From the NCBI GenBank assembly GCA_017538965.1, contig JAFYHU010000017.1, forward strand, positions 35,212-99,211: 64,000 nt of DNA, read 5' to 3'. Source of the DNA: Oscillospiraceae bacterium. Lineage in GTDB: Bacteria > Bacillota > Clostridia > Oscillospirales > Oscillospiraceae. A program made the translations under genes and the position numbers. The notes beneath the pieces are model-generated. The model was not told the DNA's origin and made no database searches. It worked only from the letters and a program-made list of their open reading frames with translations. Shown here piece by piece: positions 43,370-50,888 of the stretch (positions are counted from its first letter, which is position 1; the number at the start of each line of letters is the position of its first letter).

Positions 43370-44092
43370 TCAATTTCCGTGGCAGTGATGGTCTGCACAG
43401 TGATCATGGCCGCAGTCGCCGCCGTGGTGCTCGTGGTGATCGCAGCGGGCATTGGGGTCAAAGGTCAGGCGGCCTTCTGCCAGCGCTTTCGCCGCTTCAT
43501 CGGCAGATCCTGTGACGCCGCCGTACAGTCTGATCCCTGCCTCGGCCAGCGCCGTCTGGGCGCCCATGCCGATGCCGCCGCAGATCAGCGCGTCGACCCC
43601 GGCCTCCTTCAGAAATCCTGCCAGCAGGCCGTGTCCGCTGCCGTTGGAGGCAACGATCTGCGACCGGACAATGACCCCGTCTTCCACATCATAAAGCTTG
43701 AACTGCTCGGTATGGCCGAAATGCTGGAAGACCTCTCCGTTTTCATAAGTGACTGCGATACGCATTTGATGTTCTCCTTTCATGATGACATGTTCCGCGC
43801 CCTGTTTGTCGAGCGTGTAATGACCGCCGCTGATGCGCAGCGGTTTTCCGTCGATCAGTGCAACCGCCAGCTTCTTCCGCGCAGAATCATAGATATGCGT
43901 GACCGTGGTGCGGGCGACGCCCATTCTCGCGGCACACTGTTCCTGCGTCAGTCCTTCTCTGTCGATCAGACGGATACACTCGTATTCGTCCAGATTCATC
44001 GTCAGGGCCTCCGCAGGATCTGCATCCTGCGCGGCAAAGCTCCAGTATTCGGGATAGCAGCCGATCCGGCGGCAAATTGGATTTCTCGCCAT
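43370..44092 (-). CDS. DUF134 DNA-binding domain fused to a NifX/NifB-like (dinitrogenase Fe-Mo cofactor) domain
   Basis: A 240-residue fusion. Residues 1-95 are a DUF134 domain with a sigma-like helix-turn-helix (LTQEQCAARMGVARTTVTHIYDSARKKL). Residues about 115-215 form an RNase-H-like NifX/NifB domain (MRIAVTYENGEVFQHFGHTEQF, then VDALICGGIGMGAQTAL). The end is very His-rich (HHEHHGGDCGHDHCADHHCHGN) and should bind metal. Start 44092 is chosen because GAGGG is 6 bp upstream. It pairs with Mrp, so it may sense Fe-S or metal status and regulate its own operon. A palindrome overlaps the -35 box. Confidence 0.88.
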   Translation of the reverse strand: MARNPICRRIGCYPEYWSFAAQDADPAEALTMNLDEYECIRLIDREGLTQEQCAARMGVARTTVTHIYDSARKKLAVALIDGKPLRISGGHYTLDKQGAEHVIMKGEHQMRIAVTYENGEVFQHFGHTEQFKLYDVEDGVIVRSQIVASNGSGHGLLAGFLKEAGVDALICGGIGMGAQTALAEAGIRLYGGVTGSADEAAKALAEGRLTFDPNARCDHHEHHGGDCGHDHCADHHCHGN

Positions 44093-44126
44093 GTTCATCC
44101 CTCGTTTCTGACATATGGCAGAAATG

Positions 44127-44157
44127 ATCATAGCACTTTATTTGACTTATGTCAAGA
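44127..44157 (-). promoter_or_regulatory. Promoter of the DUF134-Mrp operon with palindromic -35
   Basis: On the minus strand TTGACA (44150-44155) and TATGAT (44127-44132) are 17 bp apart. The -35 lies in the palindrome TTGACATAAGTCAA. A second palindrome-like TGACATATGGCA lies downstream near 44109-44120. Both are candidate operators for the DUF134 domain. Confidence 0.8.
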
Positions 44158-44268
44158 AAAACCGCGCAGCCTTAACTGCGCCGATCCCGCTCACAGACTT
44201 GAATCAAAAAGAGAAAAGGAGTATGATTGATACAAATCATGTTCTTTTTTCTTTTTGGAGGGCGGATA

Positions 44269-45219
44269 ATGAATGGGGAACTGCTGAAAAAGCTTTCGGC
44301 GATTACCGATGAAGAGAGAAAGATCCTTTCCGGAGAAAAGAAGATCGACCGCAGCCTGTATATGGACGGTAAACATGATGTCATCTCCGGGGACAAGCTG
44401 CTGCCCTCCGGACGGATCATCACCATCCGTCCGCATACCCGCTTCGTCGCCTTTCCGGAGCATACCCACGATTATGTGGAGATGGTTTATATGTGTACCG
44501 GCCGGACGCGCCATGTCGTCAACGGGAACGAGCTTGTCCTGCATGCGGGCGAGCTTCTGATGCTGGGCCAGCACGCGCGCCAGGCCATAGACCCGGCGGG
44601 AGAAGGGGATGTGGCGGTCAACTTCATCGTGCGCCCGGCCTTTTTCTCAGGCACGCTTTCCTTCCTCGGCGAAGAGGAAACCCCGCTCAGAGATTTTATC
44701 GTCAATTGCCTGACCGGCGAGAACGAGGCTGGCTATCTGCTGTTTCACGTGGCTGAGATCCTGCCGATTCAGAATCTGATCGAAAACCTGCTCTACACGC
44801 TGACTGAGCAGATCCCCAATCGCCGCGGCATCCTGCAGAGCACGATGGGGCTGCTGTTCGCTCAGCTTCTGAACCACACCGATGCCCTGCAGTTCGAGAC
44901 GCCCGAACAGAACGCCGTGCTCCGTGTGCTGCGCTATCTTGAGGAGCACTATGCCGACGGCAGTCTGACCGAGATTGCGGCCCGCCTCCACTATGACCTG
45001 CCCTACCTGTCGCGCCTGATCCGGCAGGAGACGGGAAAGAATTATACGGAGCTGCTGCAGGAAAAGCGTCTCAGCCAGGCGGCCTGGCTGCTGCGGAACA
45101 CCGACCGGAAAGTTGACGAGATTTCCTTCTCGGTCGGCTATGAAAATGTCAGCTATTTTCACCGCCTGTTTGCCGCGCGCTTCGGCCAGTCACCGAAAAA
45201 ATACCGCGATTGCAAATAA
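44269..45219 (+). CDS. AraC-family regulator of the rhamnose-type operon
   Basis: A 316-residue regulator. The cupin-like sensor contains FPEHTHDYVEMVYMCTGRTRHVVNG, and the C-terminal helix-turn-helix pair is LTEIAARLHYDLPYLSRLIRQETGKNY and VDEISFSVGYENVSYFHRLFAARFGQSPKKY. The start at 44269 is set by GGAGGGCGG just upstream; the longer frame to 44227 has a hydrophobic lead not seen in the family. It lies 85 bp before the sugar kinase gene in the same direction and probably activates it when the sugar is present. Confidence 0.92.
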   Translation: MNGELLKKLSAITDEERKILSGEKKIDRSLYMDGKHDVISGDKLLPSGRIITIRPHTRFVAFPEHTHDYVEMVYMCTGRTRHVVNGNELVLHAGELLMLGQHARQAIDPAGEGDVAVNFIVRPAFFSGTLSFLGEEETPLRDFIVNCLTGENEAGYLLFHVAEILPIQNLIENLLYTLTEQIPNRRGILQSTMGLLFAQLLNHTDALQFETPEQNAVLRVLRYLEEHYADGSLTEIAARLHYDLPYLSRLIRQETGKNYTELLQEKRLSQAAWLLRNTDRKVDEISFSVGYENVSYFHRLFAARFGQSPKKYRDCK

Positions 45220-45253
45220 GGACACTTTTTCTGACAAATCCCGACATGGAAAG

Positions 45254-45298
45254 ATCCCCCTTTATCCTGTATGATAAGCACAAAGGATAAAGGGGGAT
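45254..45298 (+). promoter_or_regulatory. 14-bp perfect inverted repeat overlapping the sugar kinase promoter and ribosome binding site
   Basis: ATCCCCCTTTATCC (45254-45267) and GGATAAAGGGGGAT (45285-45298) are exact complements, 17 bp apart. A -10-like TATGAT lies in the spacer (45270-45275), and the right arm contains the AGGGGGA ribosome binding site. It can act as a DNA operator or, if transcribed in full, as a hairpin that hides the ribosome binding site. Confidence 0.75.
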
Positions 45299-45304
45299 TG
45301 TGTT

Positions 45305-46576
45305 ATGAAGAGATACCTTGCTGTTGACATCGGCGCCTCCTCCGGACGGCACATCATCGGCTGGACGGAAGACGGCGAGCTGAAAACCGAAGAACTCTAC
45401 CGCTTTCCCAACGGCGTCACCGAGCTGGACGGACATCTGACCTGGGACATCGACGCGCTGCTCGGCCATGTGAAGCAGGGCATTGCGATCGCGAAAGAGA
45501 AGTATCCGGAGATCGAAAGCCTGTCCGTCGACACCTGGGGCGTCGATTATGTGCTCATGAAGGGCGACAAAGAGATTTATCCCTGCTATGCCTACCGCGA
45601 CAGCCGCACCGAGGCCGTCATCCCGCAGGTCCATGAAAAGATCAGCTTCTCCGAGCTGTACCGCCGCACGGGCATTCAGTTCCAGCCCTTCAACACGGTC
45701 TATCAGCTTGTTGCCGACAAGCTGGCCGGACGGCTGGAAGGCGTGACGGACTTCCTGATGATCCCCGAGTACCTGATGTACAAGCTCTGCGGCGTCAAGT
45801 CGCACGAGTACACCAACGCTACCACCGGCGGCATGGTATCGGCCGAGACGGGTGAGTTTGACCCGACGATCATTGAGGCGCTGGACCTGCCGAAGCATCT
45901 GTTCTGCAGCCTGCAGCAGCCCGGTACGGTCATCGGCGAGTATGAGGGCATCAAGGTTGTCCTCTGCGCCACCCACGACACAGGTTCGGCTGTCGAGGGC
46001 ATCGACATGGAGGAAAACGCCCCCTACATCTCGTCCGGAACCTGGTCGCTGCTGGGCGTCAAGACACCGAAGCCCATCACCACCGAGGCGAGCGAACTTG
46101 CCAACTGGTCCAACGAGGGCGGCGTCGGCTACAACCGCTACCAGAAGAACATCATGGGCATGTGGCTGGTCAACCGCCTGCGCAGCGAGCTCTGCCCCGA
46201 CAAACCCTTCCCCGAGATCGTGGACGAGGCCGAGGCGAGCAGCTTTGAAGAGACCGTGGACGCCAACGCCCAGCGCTTCCTCGCCCCGGAGAGCATGAAG
46301 GCCGCCTTCGATTCGGCGCTGAGCATGAAGCCGCAGAGCGTCGGCGATTACTTCCGCTGCGCCTACCGCAGTCTGGCTCTGAGCTATATGGATGCCGTTC
46401 AGGAGCTGCAGCACAACACCGGCAGACACTACGACAGCATCTACATCGTGGGCGGCGGCGCGAAAAACGCCTTCCTCAACGCTCTGACCGAAAAGGCCAG
46501 CGGCAAGAAGGTCATCGCCCTGCCCATCGAGGCGACGGCCATCGGCAACCTGAAGATTCAAATGAATGTGAAATAA
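45305..46576 (+). CDS. rhaB: Rhamnulokinase-like FGGY carbohydrate kinase, C-terminally short
   Basis: A 423-residue FGGY kinase. The N-terminal phosphate loop is VDIGASSGRHIIG, the rhamnulokinase-like DTWGVDYVLM and YRDSRT follow, and the ATP-site segment is YIVGGGAKNAFLNALT. It should phosphorylate L-rhamnulose (or L-fuculose) before aldol cleavage. Typical rhamnulokinases have about 480 residues. Here the chain ends at EATAIGNLKIQMNVK, just where the family continues with a last helix region of about 40-50 residues. The next gene's ribosome binding site follows at once, so a 3' deletion or natural shortening has occurred. Confidence 0.83.
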   Translation: MKRYLAVDIGASSGRHIIGWTEDGELKTEELYRFPNGVTELDGHLTWDIDALLGHVKQGIAIAKEKYPEIESLSVDTWGVDYVLMKGDKEIYPCYAYRDSRTEAVIPQVHEKISFSELYRRTGIQFQPFNTVYQLVADKLAGRLEGVTDFLMIPEYLMYKLCGVKSHEYTNATTGGMVSAETGEFDPTIIEALDLPKHLFCSLQQPGTVIGEYEGIKVVLCATHDTGSAVEGIDMEENAPYISSGTWSLLGVKTPKPITTEASELANWSNEGGVGYNRYQKNIMGMWLVNRLRSELCPDKPFPEIVDEAEASSFEETVDANAQRFLAPESMKAAFDSALSMKPQSVGDYFRCAYRSLALSYMDAVQELQHNTGRHYDSIYIVGGGAKNAFLNALTEKASGKKVIALPIEATAIGNLKIQMNVK

Positions 46577-46591
46577 AAGAGGAGGTTCACC

Positions 46592-48013
46592 ATGTTAGTC
46601 AACACCAAAGCCCGCATCGGCGTATTCTCCATCGCGCTGGGCGCCTATCTGCCCCAGTTCCCGAGCCTGGTGCCCGAGTTCGAGGCCCAGTATGCCGACT
46701 TCAAAAAGCGCCTTCCCGACACCGTCGAGCTTGTTGACGGCGGCATTGTCACCACGAAAGAGCTTGCCATGGCAGCGGGCGACAAGTTCCGCGCGGCCGA
46801 TGTCGACCTCGTGATTCTGCAGCTGCTGACCTACGCGACCAGCTATAACATGCTGCCGGCTGTCCGCGATCTGGACGTGCCCGTGGTCTTGGTCAACCTC
46901 CAGAAGAAGAAAGCCCCGGACTATGCCAACACCGACACCGCGACTTGGCTGGGCGAGCTCTATGCCTGCGGCGCCGTGGGCGAGATGGTGGCCGACCTCG
47001 AGCGCGCCGGCAAGCGCCACGCGGTCATCACCGGGGTTGTCGAAGGCGGCGATCCCGCTGTGGATGCCGAGATTGCTGACTGGTGCAAAGCTGCGCAGGT
47101 GCGCCGCCGCTTCCGCGACACGAACCTGGCCCAGATCGGCCGTCCTTATCCCGGCATGATGGACCTGTACATCGACGAGACCAACCTCTATCACCGCATG
47201 TGGCTCTACACCAAGCAGTTTGACTGGGAAAAGATGTGGGCCATCGCCGACGAGATCACCGACGAGGACGCGATCCGCGCGAAGGCGCAGGACATCCTTG
47301 ACACCTTTGACATCGAAGGCGGCGGCACGGTCGAAAAAGTCTGGGATATGGCGAAATACGTTGTGGCCTTCGAGCAATGGGTCAAGGACGAGCAGCTCGG
47401 CTTCGTCGCCAGCCACTATGACGGCTTCGCCCAGGGCGTGGCCGGCAAGCTCGACAGCATGCTGATCCCGGCCTTCTCGATGCTCATCAAGCAGGGAACC
47501 GCCTGCGCGGTGGAAGGCGACATCAAGGTTGCCATGGCCATGTCCATCCTCAAGACCGTCTCCGGCATGGGTCAGCTGAGCGAGATGTACTCCATCGACT
47601 TTGACGAGGACATCTGCATCATCGGCCACAGCGGCAGCGGCGACGCCGACATCTCCAAGGCGAAGAAGCCGACCATGAAGATCGTTCCCGTTTTCCACGG
47701 CAAGACCGGAGGCGGCTACCTGACCCAGTTCTATCCCGCGGACGGCCCTGTCACCTACCTCGGCATTACCCAGGATAAGGACGGACACTTCAAGTTTGTC
47801 GCCGCCGAGGGCGTGAACGAACCCGGCCCCATCTTTACCTTCGGCGACACCAACATGCGCACCCGCTTCACCTGCGGAGCCCGCGACTTCTGCAACCGCT
47901 GGAGCGAGGCCGGCCCCACCCATCACATGGCCGCCGCCTCCGGCCGCTGGATCGACACGATCCTCAAGGTCGCCAAGATCTTCAACGTCCCCGTAGACAT
48001 TATCACGCGCTGA
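46592..48013 (+). CDS. L-fucose/L-arabinose isomerase-like sugar isomerase
   Basis: A 473-residue ketol isomerase of the AraA/FucI-like group. Visible landmarks are EGDIKVAMAMSILK, resembling the metal-binding EGD motif of arabinose isomerase, the DLVILQLLTYATS strand and IIGHSGSGD. Placed between a rhamnulokinase-like gene and a rhamnulose-1-phosphate aldolase gene, it probably replaces RhaA by converting L-rhamnose or a related 6-deoxyhexose to the ketose. AGAGGAGG precedes the ATG. The exact sugar cannot be decided by eye. Confidence 0.87.
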   Translation: MLVNTKARIGVFSIALGAYLPQFPSLVPEFEAQYADFKKRLPDTVELVDGGIVTTKELAMAAGDKFRAADVDLVILQLLTYATSYNMLPAVRDLDVPVVLVNLQKKKAPDYANTDTATWLGELYACGAVGEMVADLERAGKRHAVITGVVEGGDPAVDAEIADWCKAAQVRRRFRDTNLAQIGRPYPGMMDLYIDETNLYHRMWLYTKQFDWEKMWAIADEITDEDAIRAKAQDILDTFDIEGGGTVEKVWDMAKYVVAFEQWVKDEQLGFVASHYDGFAQGVAGKLDSMLIPAFSMLIKQGTACAVEGDIKVAMAMSILKTVSGMGQLSEMYSIDFDEDICIIGHSGSGDADISKAKKPTMKIVPVFHGKTGGGYLTQFYPADGPVTYLGITQDKDGHFKFVAAEGVNEPGPIFTFGDTNMRTRFTCGARDFCNRWSEAGPTHHMAAASGRWIDTILKVAKIFNVPVDIITR

Positions 48014-48042
48014 TGAATCATATAAAAGGAAAGGAAATCATT

Positions 48043-48870
48043 ATGAAAGTTCTGGATGCTGAATTTGTCAAAGGTTTCATGCGCATGGCCGACGACGGCT
48101 GGCTGCAGGGCTGGCACGAGCGCAACGGCGGCAATCTGAGCTACCGCATCAAGCCCGAGGAAGTGGAGTCTGTCAGGGAAGAGCTGGTCCCCGGCGAGTG
48201 GAAACCCATCGGCACCTCCGTTCCGAAGCTGGCAGGGGAGTACTTCCTCGTCACCGGTTCCGGCAAGTATTTCCGCAATGTCACCATCAAGCCCGAGGAT
48301 TCCTTCTGCATCATTGAGCTGGACGACAAGGGCGAGAATTATCGCATCTGCTGGGGTCTGGTCAACGGCGGCCGTCCCACCAGCGAGCTTCCCTCTCACC
48401 TGATGAACCATGAGGTCAAGGTCATCGCCACGAACGGCAGACACCGCGTCATCTATCACTGCCACCCGGCCAACACCATCGCCCTGACCTTTGTCCTGCC
48501 TCTGACTGACGAGGCCTTTACCCGCGAGCTTTGGGAGATGGCCACCGAGTGCCCGGTCGTCTTCCCGGACGGCATCGGCGTGGTGCCCTGGATGGTCCCG
48601 GGCGGCCGCGACATCGCGGTTGCCACCAGCGAACTGATGAAGAAGTATGACGTTGCCATCTGGGCGCACCACGGCATGTTCTGCTCCGGCGAGGACTTCG
48701 ACCTCACCTTCGGCCTCATGCACACCGTCGAGAAGAGCGCCGAGATCCTGGTCAAGGTGCTCTCCATGCAGCCGACCAAGCGCCAGACCATCCAGCCCGA
48801 CGACTTCCGTCATCTGGCCGTGGACTTCAACGTCACCCTGCCCGAGAAGTTTCTGTACGAGAAAGACTGA
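48043..48870 (+). CDS. rhaD: Rhamnulose-1-phosphate aldolase (class II aldolase)
   Basis: A 275-residue class II aldolase, the same length as E. coli RhaD. Visible motifs are HERNGGNLSYR (phosphate binding), the zinc ligands of YHCHPANTIAL and the third His in WAHHGMFCSG. It splits L-rhamnulose-1-phosphate into dihydroxyacetone phosphate and L-lactaldehyde. Start 48043 has AAGGAAAGGAAA before it; an ATG at 48013 overlaps the previous stop and lacks a site. It is the last gene of the operon. No lactaldehyde reductase or dehydrogenase gene is present here. Confidence 0.92.
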   Translation: MKVLDAEFVKGFMRMADDGWLQGWHERNGGNLSYRIKPEEVESVREELVPGEWKPIGTSVPKLAGEYFLVTGSGKYFRNVTIKPEDSFCIIELDDKGENYRICWGLVNGGRPTSELPSHLMNHEVKVIATNGRHRVIYHCHPANTIALTFVLPLTDEAFTRELWEMATECPVVFPDGIGVVPWMVPGGRDIAVATSELMKKYDVAIWAHHGMFCSGEDFDLTFGLMHTVEKSAEILVKVLSMQPTKRQTIQPDDFRHLAVDFNVTLPEKFLYEKD

Positions 48871-48944
48871 TTTTCCAACAGAGTTTCATAAAAGAGACGG
48901 TTCCCTGGGCTGATGTGATGGAAAACAGGTGCCGTGTTAAGGAC

Positions 48945-48986
48945 AAAAAAGCAAGGACTGCATCCAAACCCGGCTGCAGTCCTTGC
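48945..48986 (-). terminator. Rho-independent terminator of the tandem-peptide unit
   Basis: On the minus strand, a perfect 12-bp stem (GCAAGGACTGCA/TGCAGTCCTTGC) is followed by TTTTTT. It faces the two tiny ORFs, so they belong to a separate minus-strand transcript. Confidence 0.9.
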
Positions 48987-49002
48987 TAATCGTTTCTGTC
49001 GG

Positions 49003-49050
49003 TCATTTGCCCTCGCGGTGAGAGAAGCTTTCGTAATACTCTTTCAGCAT
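49003..49050 (-). CDS. 15-residue peptide ORF, copy 2 (MLKEYYESFSHREGK)
   Basis: It encodes MLKEYYESFSHREGK. AGAAGG lies 8 bp before the ATG. It is a near copy of the ORF at 49102-49149, with 12 of 15 residues identical. Its position ahead of a perfect terminator and the repeated ribosome binding site support translation, but nothing else is known. Alternatively it is the tail of a decayed larger gene. Confidence 0.5.
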   Translation of the reverse strand: MLKEYYESFSHREGK

Positions 49051-49101
49051 TTTCAACGCCTTCTTTCTGTCATGATTTTTCTGTGCGGAAAACCGATCCG
49101 C

Positions 49102-49149
49102 TTACTTGCCTTCACGGCGGGAGAAAATTTCGTAAAACTCCTTCAGCAT
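49102..49149 (-). CDS. 15-residue peptide ORF, copy 1 (MLKEFYEIFSRREGK)
   Basis: It encodes MLKEFYEIFSRREGK, with AGAAGG 8 bp before the ATG, and is the upstream copy of the tandem pair (unit length 99 bp). A weak AT-rich promoter region with TATCAT near 49218-49223 lies upstream, and a short GTCCT/AGGAC stem (49194-49212) may fold in the leader. Function unknown. Confidence 0.5.
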   Translation of the reverse strand: MLKEFYEIFSRREGK

Positions 49150-49288
49150 TTCCTGCACCTTCTTTCTCTGTGTACTCTCTTATCCTCGTCTCTGTCCTGT
49201 CCCCTCAGGACGATTGTATGATAGCACAGAAAATAAGAAAAATAAAATACATATAATAATAGCGTTATCATATGAATAATAAATAATA

Positions 49289-49330
49289 AAAGCCCGGAAC
49301 AATCGGCGAAAACCTTTTGTTCCGAGCTTT
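49289..49330 (-). terminator. Terminator after the XRE regulator gene
   Basis: AAAGC.CGGAACAA pairs with TTGTTCCG.GCTTT, with a T-rich tail on the minus strand (CTTTTATTATTT). Confidence 0.85.
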
Positions 49331-49358
49331 GCTCAATTGACTCTGCATTCAGAACCGT

Positions 49359-49943
49359 CTAACTCTTCACCCGAAAAAGGCCGTGGCGGTTGCAGTATGC
49401 ATAAACAGCCTGAACGCGGTTTCGTTTGAATCTTGCTTCGGCAGCTCCTTCCGGATACAGCTTCACGAACTGGATCTCCTGATCGGACACCGCCGCGAGG
49501 AAGGAAATGAAATGCTCCCTGGTCATGGGATGATCGACTGAAACATAGTATTCATCTTCCACCGTCTCGACTCTGACTGCATGGGCGGGATCCGGCAATT
49601 CCGCCGCGAGCGGCGGCAGCGTGATGCCGCAGCAGCTTACCACGGCTTCGCCGGTCGCCTGAATCACGTTTCCGCAGACCGGACACACATAGAAACTGCT
49701 TTTTTCCATTTTGAAGGATCGGTTCCGGTTCCGGATATCCTCGCCGGACAGCAGCTCGATCACGGAGATGCCGAGCGCTTTTGCCAGCGGTTCCAGCAGG
49801 CTGATATCGGGAAAGCCCTGCCCCGTTTCCCATTTGCTCACAGCTTTGCTGCTGACAAAGATTCTCTCCGCCAGTTCCTCCTGCGTCAGCTTTTTGCTTT
49901 CACGAAGTCTGCGTATGACAGACCCGGTAACATATCTGTCCAT
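49359..49943 (-). CDS. XRE regulator with a zinc-ribbon and desulfoferrodoxin-like C-terminal domain
   Basis: A 194-residue protein. Residues 1-65 are a Cro/C1 helix-turn-helix (LTQEELAERIFVSSKAVSKWETGQGFPDISLLEPLAKALGI). A zinc-ribbon-like CPVCGN follows (around 85), with CC at about 105. The C-terminal part has VDHPMTREHFISFLAAV and VKLYPEGAAEARF, resembling the C-terminal domain of desulfoferrodoxin/superoxide reductase. It may sense redox or metal state. CAGGAGGCG precedes the ATG. No obvious target is adjacent. Confidence 0.85.
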   Translation of the reverse strand: MDRYVTGSVIRRLRESKKLTQEELAERIFVSSKAVSKWETGQGFPDISLLEPLAKALGISVIELLSGEDIRNRNRSFKMEKSSFYVCPVCGNVIQATGEAVVSCCGITLPPLAAELPDPAHAVRVETVEDEYYVSVDHPMTREHFISFLAAVSDQEIQFVKLYPEGAAEARFKRNRVQAVYAYCNRHGLFRVKS

Positions 49944-50024
49944 TCTGATCGCCTCCTGCCGAGATCCTATCACATGCAAACCGAAAAAGCTACCCACGCA
50001 ACGTGGAGAAGACCCGTATATGCC

Positions 50025-50050
50025 AAAAACCGCCTCGAAAGGCGGTTTTT
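50025..50050. terminator. Bidirectional terminator after the VanY-like gene
   Basis: AAAAACCGCCT/AGGCGGTTTTT with a 4-nt loop, directly after the minus-strand peptidase gene. Confidence 0.88.
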
Positions 50051-50051
50051 A

Positions 50052-50879
50052 TTATCTTCCGCGGCGCCAGGCCACGTATTCTTCCAGGGTCAGGCCCCGT
50101 TTGGAGATCTCTTTGGCAAATTTCTCGCCGACATACCGGTAATGCCAGGGCTCGTATATAATGCCGGTGATGTCGCTGGCATCCGGGGGATAGCGGAGGA
50201 TAAAGCCGTAGTCCGGCGCATGCTCCATCAGCCACTGCTGGGCATCGGTATACTCCTGCCATTCGTTGAGATAGGGATAAACTTCGTCCATGATGTCGGC
50301 GGCAAGGCCAGTCTGATGCTCGCTGGTACCGGGAACGGCGACCACCGTGGCGGCCTCCTTCAATGCGTCCTCGTAACCGATCCGTTCTTCATCCATCACG
50401 CGGACGACCTTGTTTTCGTACAGCATCTCCTGGTATTCCTGCGTGCGGTAGGCCGAACAGATCATGGGCAGGCCCATGTTTGCGGCCTGGCAGTCTTCGA
50501 TCATCTGCCGGCACTTTTCGGCACAGCGCTCGTCCATCTCGTATTCCCCGACCACAATGTCCAGAATGGGGACATAGCCCTCCGGCAGCGGGGAGGCGGC
50601 GCTGACGACCATCAGCAGATCCAGATGCAGATCGTCCAGACGCTGCCGTTTCTGCTGAGGCAGACCTGCGCGCTGTTCTTTGGCCGCGGCCAGCTCTCTG
50701 CGCGTTTCATCGGCGCTGCTGCGGATCGAGTCCAGCGAGGCGGTCATCACCGCGTTCGCCGCCTGGTCCAGACGCCGCGCCTCCTTCAGGGCGAGAAAGG
50801 CCTGGATCAGAAAGCCCGAACAGAGCGTCAGCAGCAGGAGAACGGCTGCGATGAGTACTTCTTTCCGGTTCTTCTTCAT
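50052..50879 (-). CDS. D-alanyl-D-alanine carboxypeptidase, M15B (VanY-like)
   Basis: A 275-residue membrane-anchored peptidase. One N-terminal hydrophobic helix (about 8-28) is followed by a coiled-coil-like stretch, then the M15 catalytic domain with SAYRTQEYQEMLY, the zinc motif GTSEHQTGLAADI and EPWHYRYVG. It removes terminal D-Ala from cell-wall peptides outside the membrane. It lies 9 bp after the PlsY-like gene on the same strand. No van resistance genes are nearby, so this is likely normal wall remodelling. Confidence 0.92.
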   Translation of the reverse strand: MKKNRKEVLIAAVLLLLTLCSGFLIQAFLALKEARRLDQAANAVMTASLDSIRSSADETRRELAAAKEQRAGLPQQKRQRLDDLHLDLLMVVSAASPLPEGYVPILDIVVGEYEMDERCAEKCRQMIEDCQAANMGLPMICSAYRTQEYQEMLYENKVVRVMDEERIGYEDALKEAATVVAVPGTSEHQTGLAADIMDEVYPYLNEWQEYTDAQQWLMEHAPDYGFILRYPPDASDITGIIYEPWHYRYVGEKFAKEISKRGLTLEEYVAWRRGR

Positions 50880-50888
50880 GGCGCCTTA

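Noticed and set aside
49003-49149. Tandem 99-bp repeats considered as a CRISPR or iteron array
   Set aside because: Only two units, no constant repeat with variable spacers, and the similarity follows reading frames and ribosome binding sites.
50052-50879. VanY-like gene considered as a vancomycin-resistance determinant
   Set aside because: No vanR/S/H/A/X-type genes nearby, and M15B carboxypeptidases are common wall enzymes.
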